Shown: positions 7,214-7,994 of the stretch, piece by piece
Layout: every line of letters starts with the position of its first letter
Numbering within the stretch: the stretch's first letter is position 1
NCBI GenBank assembly: GCA_934667465.1
Contig: CAKUMG010000226.1
Span: 1-7,994, forward strand
DNA length: 7,994 bases
Direction: 5' to 3'
Source: an uncultured Actinoplanes sp.
GTDB taxonomy: Bacteria; Actinomycetota; Actinomycetes; Mycobacteriales; Micromonosporaceae
Made by a program: the position numbers and the translations under genes
The notes under the pieces: generated by a model
The model's input: only the letters and a program-made list of their open reading frames with translations
Told to the model about the DNA's origin: nothing
Databases searched by the model: none

Positions 7214-7264
7214 ATGCCTCAGGGCTCGCAACGTCACGACCAATGCGATGTGAACTCGGCGTGA
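7214..7264 (+). CDS. Possible 16-residue leader peptide ORF
   Basis: ATG at 7214 is preceded by a purine-rich GGAGGA (starting at 7199-7200) about 8 bases upstream, a better ribosome site than most genes here. The ORF reads MPQGSQRHDQCDVNSA and stops at TGA (7262-7264), about 108 bases before the pseB-like start. It has no run of one amino acid that would suggest an attenuation leader, and no obvious terminator hairpin follows. No promoter is evident upstream of it. It could be chance, or the complement of upstream leader sequence of the ACP operon. Confidence 0.2.
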   Translation: MPQGSQRHDQCDVNSA

Positions 7265-7291
7265 ATAGCAACGGGCATCTGTTCGGAAGCC

Positions 7292-7319
7292 TGGAAATGC
7301 GCGTTTCCGTGGTTATGAT
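7292..7319 (+). promoter_or_regulatory. Candidate sigma-70-type promoter for the pseB-like gene
   Basis: TATGAT at 7314-7319 matches the -10 consensus at five of six positions. TGGAAA at 7292-7297 is a 4/6 match to the -35 box with a 16-base spacer. Transcription would begin around 7326, leaving a leader of roughly 45 bases before the ATG at 7373. In actinomycetes promoter consensus is loose, so this is a suggestion only. Confidence 0.4.
7293..7308. promoter_or_regulatory. 16-base imperfect palindrome, candidate operator
   Basis: The half-sites GGAAATGC (7293-7300) and GCGTTTCC (7301-7308) are inverted repeats matching at seven of eight positions with no spacer. The palindrome lies across the proposed -35 box and spacer of the plus-strand promoter, a location expected for a repressor site. 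No regulator gene is in the window, and a chance palindrome of this size cannot be excluded. Confidence 0.35.
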
Positions 7320-7372
7320 TTCGGCTCGCCGAGGCTATTCCCTATGCCCGTGCCCACCCCCGGGAGCAATTC

Positions 7373-7994
7373 ATGAGTGTGTTGAGCGGTTCGTCCATCC
7401 TGGTCACCGGTGGTACCGGTTCGTTCGGGAAGGCATTCCTGGGCTACGCGCTGGAGCACCTGGACCCGCAGCGGATCGTGGTCTTCAGCCGCGACGAGCT
7501 CAAGCAGTACGAGGTCCGCCAGATGTTCGGCGACGACCCCCGGCTGCGCTTCTTCCTCGGTGACATCCGCGACAAGGACCGCCTGGGCCGCGCGATGCAC
7601 GGCGTCGACCACGTCGTCCACGCCGCCGCGCTCAAGCAGGTCGACACCGCGGAGTACAACCCGTCGGAGTTCATCGCGACGAACATCAACGGTTCGCAGA
7701 ACGTCGTCGACGCCGCGATCAACGCCGGCGTGCAGCGCGTCGTCGCGCTCTCCACGGACAAGGCGTCCAGCCCGATCAACCTCTACGGCGCCACCAAGCT
7801 GGTCGCCGACAAGCTGGTCATCGCGGGCAACCACTACGCCGCCACGCACCCGACCCGCCTCTCGGTCGTCCGCTACGGCAACGTGATGGGCAGCCGCGGC
7901 TCGGTCGTGCCGTTCTTCCGCAAGCTCAACGCCGAGGGCAAGAGCCTGCCGATCACCGACAAGCGGATGACCCGCTTCTGGATCACCCTGGACC
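7373..7994 (+). CDS. pseB: UDP-N-acetylglucosamine 4,6-dehydratase (inverting), PseB/FlaA1-like, C-terminus outside window
   Basis: Partial: 207 codons visible of a family usually about 320-345 aa. It starts at the ATG at 7373, with GGGAG 6 bases upstream. It belongs to the extended SDR fold: GGTGSFG (13-19) is the NAD(P)-binding loop and FSRDELKQ (38-45) the following signature. The active-site region STDKASSPINLYGATK (127-142) has the D129-K130 pair and Y138/K142 that mark the PseB/FlaA1 group. These enzymes convert UDP-GlcNAc to a 4-keto-6-deoxy sugar with inversion at C5, the first step to pseudaminic acid. Related dehydratases also feed other 6-deoxy amino sugars (for example L-FucNAc-type), so the end product needs the genes to the right of the window. 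It is divergent from the acyl-module operon across a 200-base gap. The family call is strong; pseB rather than a capsule homologue is likely, not certain. Confidence 0.9.
   Translation, partial: MSVLSGSSILVTGGTGSFGKAFLGYALEHLDPQRIVVFSRDELKQYEVRQMFGDDPRLRFFLGDIRDKDRLGRAMHGVDHVVHAAALKQVDTAEYNPSEFIATNINGSQNVVDAAINAGVQRVVALSTDKASSPINLYGATKLVADKLVIAGNHYAATHPTRLSVVRYGNVMGSRGSVVPFFRKLNAEGKSLPITDKRMTRFWITLD

Larger units (their letters stand above)
7172..7372. promoter_or_regulatory. Divergent intergenic region between the ACP operon and the pseB-like gene
   Basis: About 200 bases between two divergent start codons, visibly richer in A+T than the flanking genes. It should hold the promoters for both directions. 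It contains a candidate plus-strand promoter near 7292-7319, an overlapping palindrome, and a short ORF with a good Shine-Dalgarno. I saw no strong -35/-10 pair for the minus-strand operon; its promoter may belong to an alternative sigma factor or lie elsewhere in the region. Confidence 0.6.

Noticed and set aside
7172..7243. ACP start at the upstream ATG (7243)
   Set aside because: The added 24 residues are not ACP-like, while the GTG at 7171 has GGAG at proper spacing and gives a normal 81-residue ACP.
7172..7320. Minus-strand promoter using TATTCA (complement of 7262-7267) as -10
   Set aside because: The hexamer matches consensus at only about three positions and has no -35 at proper spacing.
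7172..7372. Flagellar sigma-28 promoter (TAAA and GCCGATAA)
   Set aside because: I looked for this because of the possible flagellin-glycosylation link, but no pair resembling it is present on either strand.
7313..7849. Minus-strand open frame opposite the pseB-like gene
   Set aside because: It is a shadow of the clear PseB-like coding frame, with no motifs of its own.

Overview
The window comes from a high-GC Gram-positive bacterium. Nearly every codon ends in G or C, several genes start with GTG, and genes are packed with 4-base stop/start overlaps. This fits an actinomycete; the gene content (surface-glycan genes next to a nonulosonate dehydratase) is compatible with a motile or sporangiate Micromonosporaceae such as Actinoplanes, but that placement is inference.

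Layout. Seven genes on the minus strand form one tight run from about 7171 down to beyond position 1. In transcription order they are a stand-alone acyl carrier protein (ACP), a FabG-like short-chain dehydrogenase (SDR), an AMP-forming acyl ligase, a LuxE-family acyl-protein synthetase, a LuxC-family acyl-CoA/acyl-thioester reductase, a membrane-anchored GT2 polyprenyl-phosphate glycosyltransferase, and a large polytopic membrane protein cut by the left edge. Five of the six junctions overlap (one ATGAGTGA, three GTGA, one ATGA) and the sixth gap is 14 bases, so the run is almost certainly one translationally coupled operon. A roughly 200-base intergenic region (7172-7372) separates it from a divergent plus-strand gene, a PseB-type UDP-GlcNAc 4,6-dehydratase/5-epimerase that runs off the right edge. 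The intergenic region holds a candidate promoter, a 16-base imperfect palindrome overlapping it, and a very short ORF with a good Shine-Dalgarno.

How the parts may work together. The pseB-like gene points to nucleotide-sugar synthesis (pseudaminic or related nonulosonic acid, or another 6-deoxy amino sugar). The GT2 plus membrane protein pair looks like a lipid-linked sugar donor and a membrane transferase. Between them lies a complete-looking acyl activation and reduction module: a ligase and ACP to carry an acyl group, LuxE and LuxC with their expected acyl-accepting cysteines to reduce an acyl group to an aldehyde, and an SDR to act on a 3-oxo/3-hydroxy acyl-ACP or on the aldehyde. No luciferase, ketosynthase or thioesterase is present. 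My reading is an unassigned pathway that makes a reduced acyl unit (aldehyde, alcohol or hydroxyacyl) for decorating a surface glycan or glycolipid. That function is inferred from gene content, not shown.
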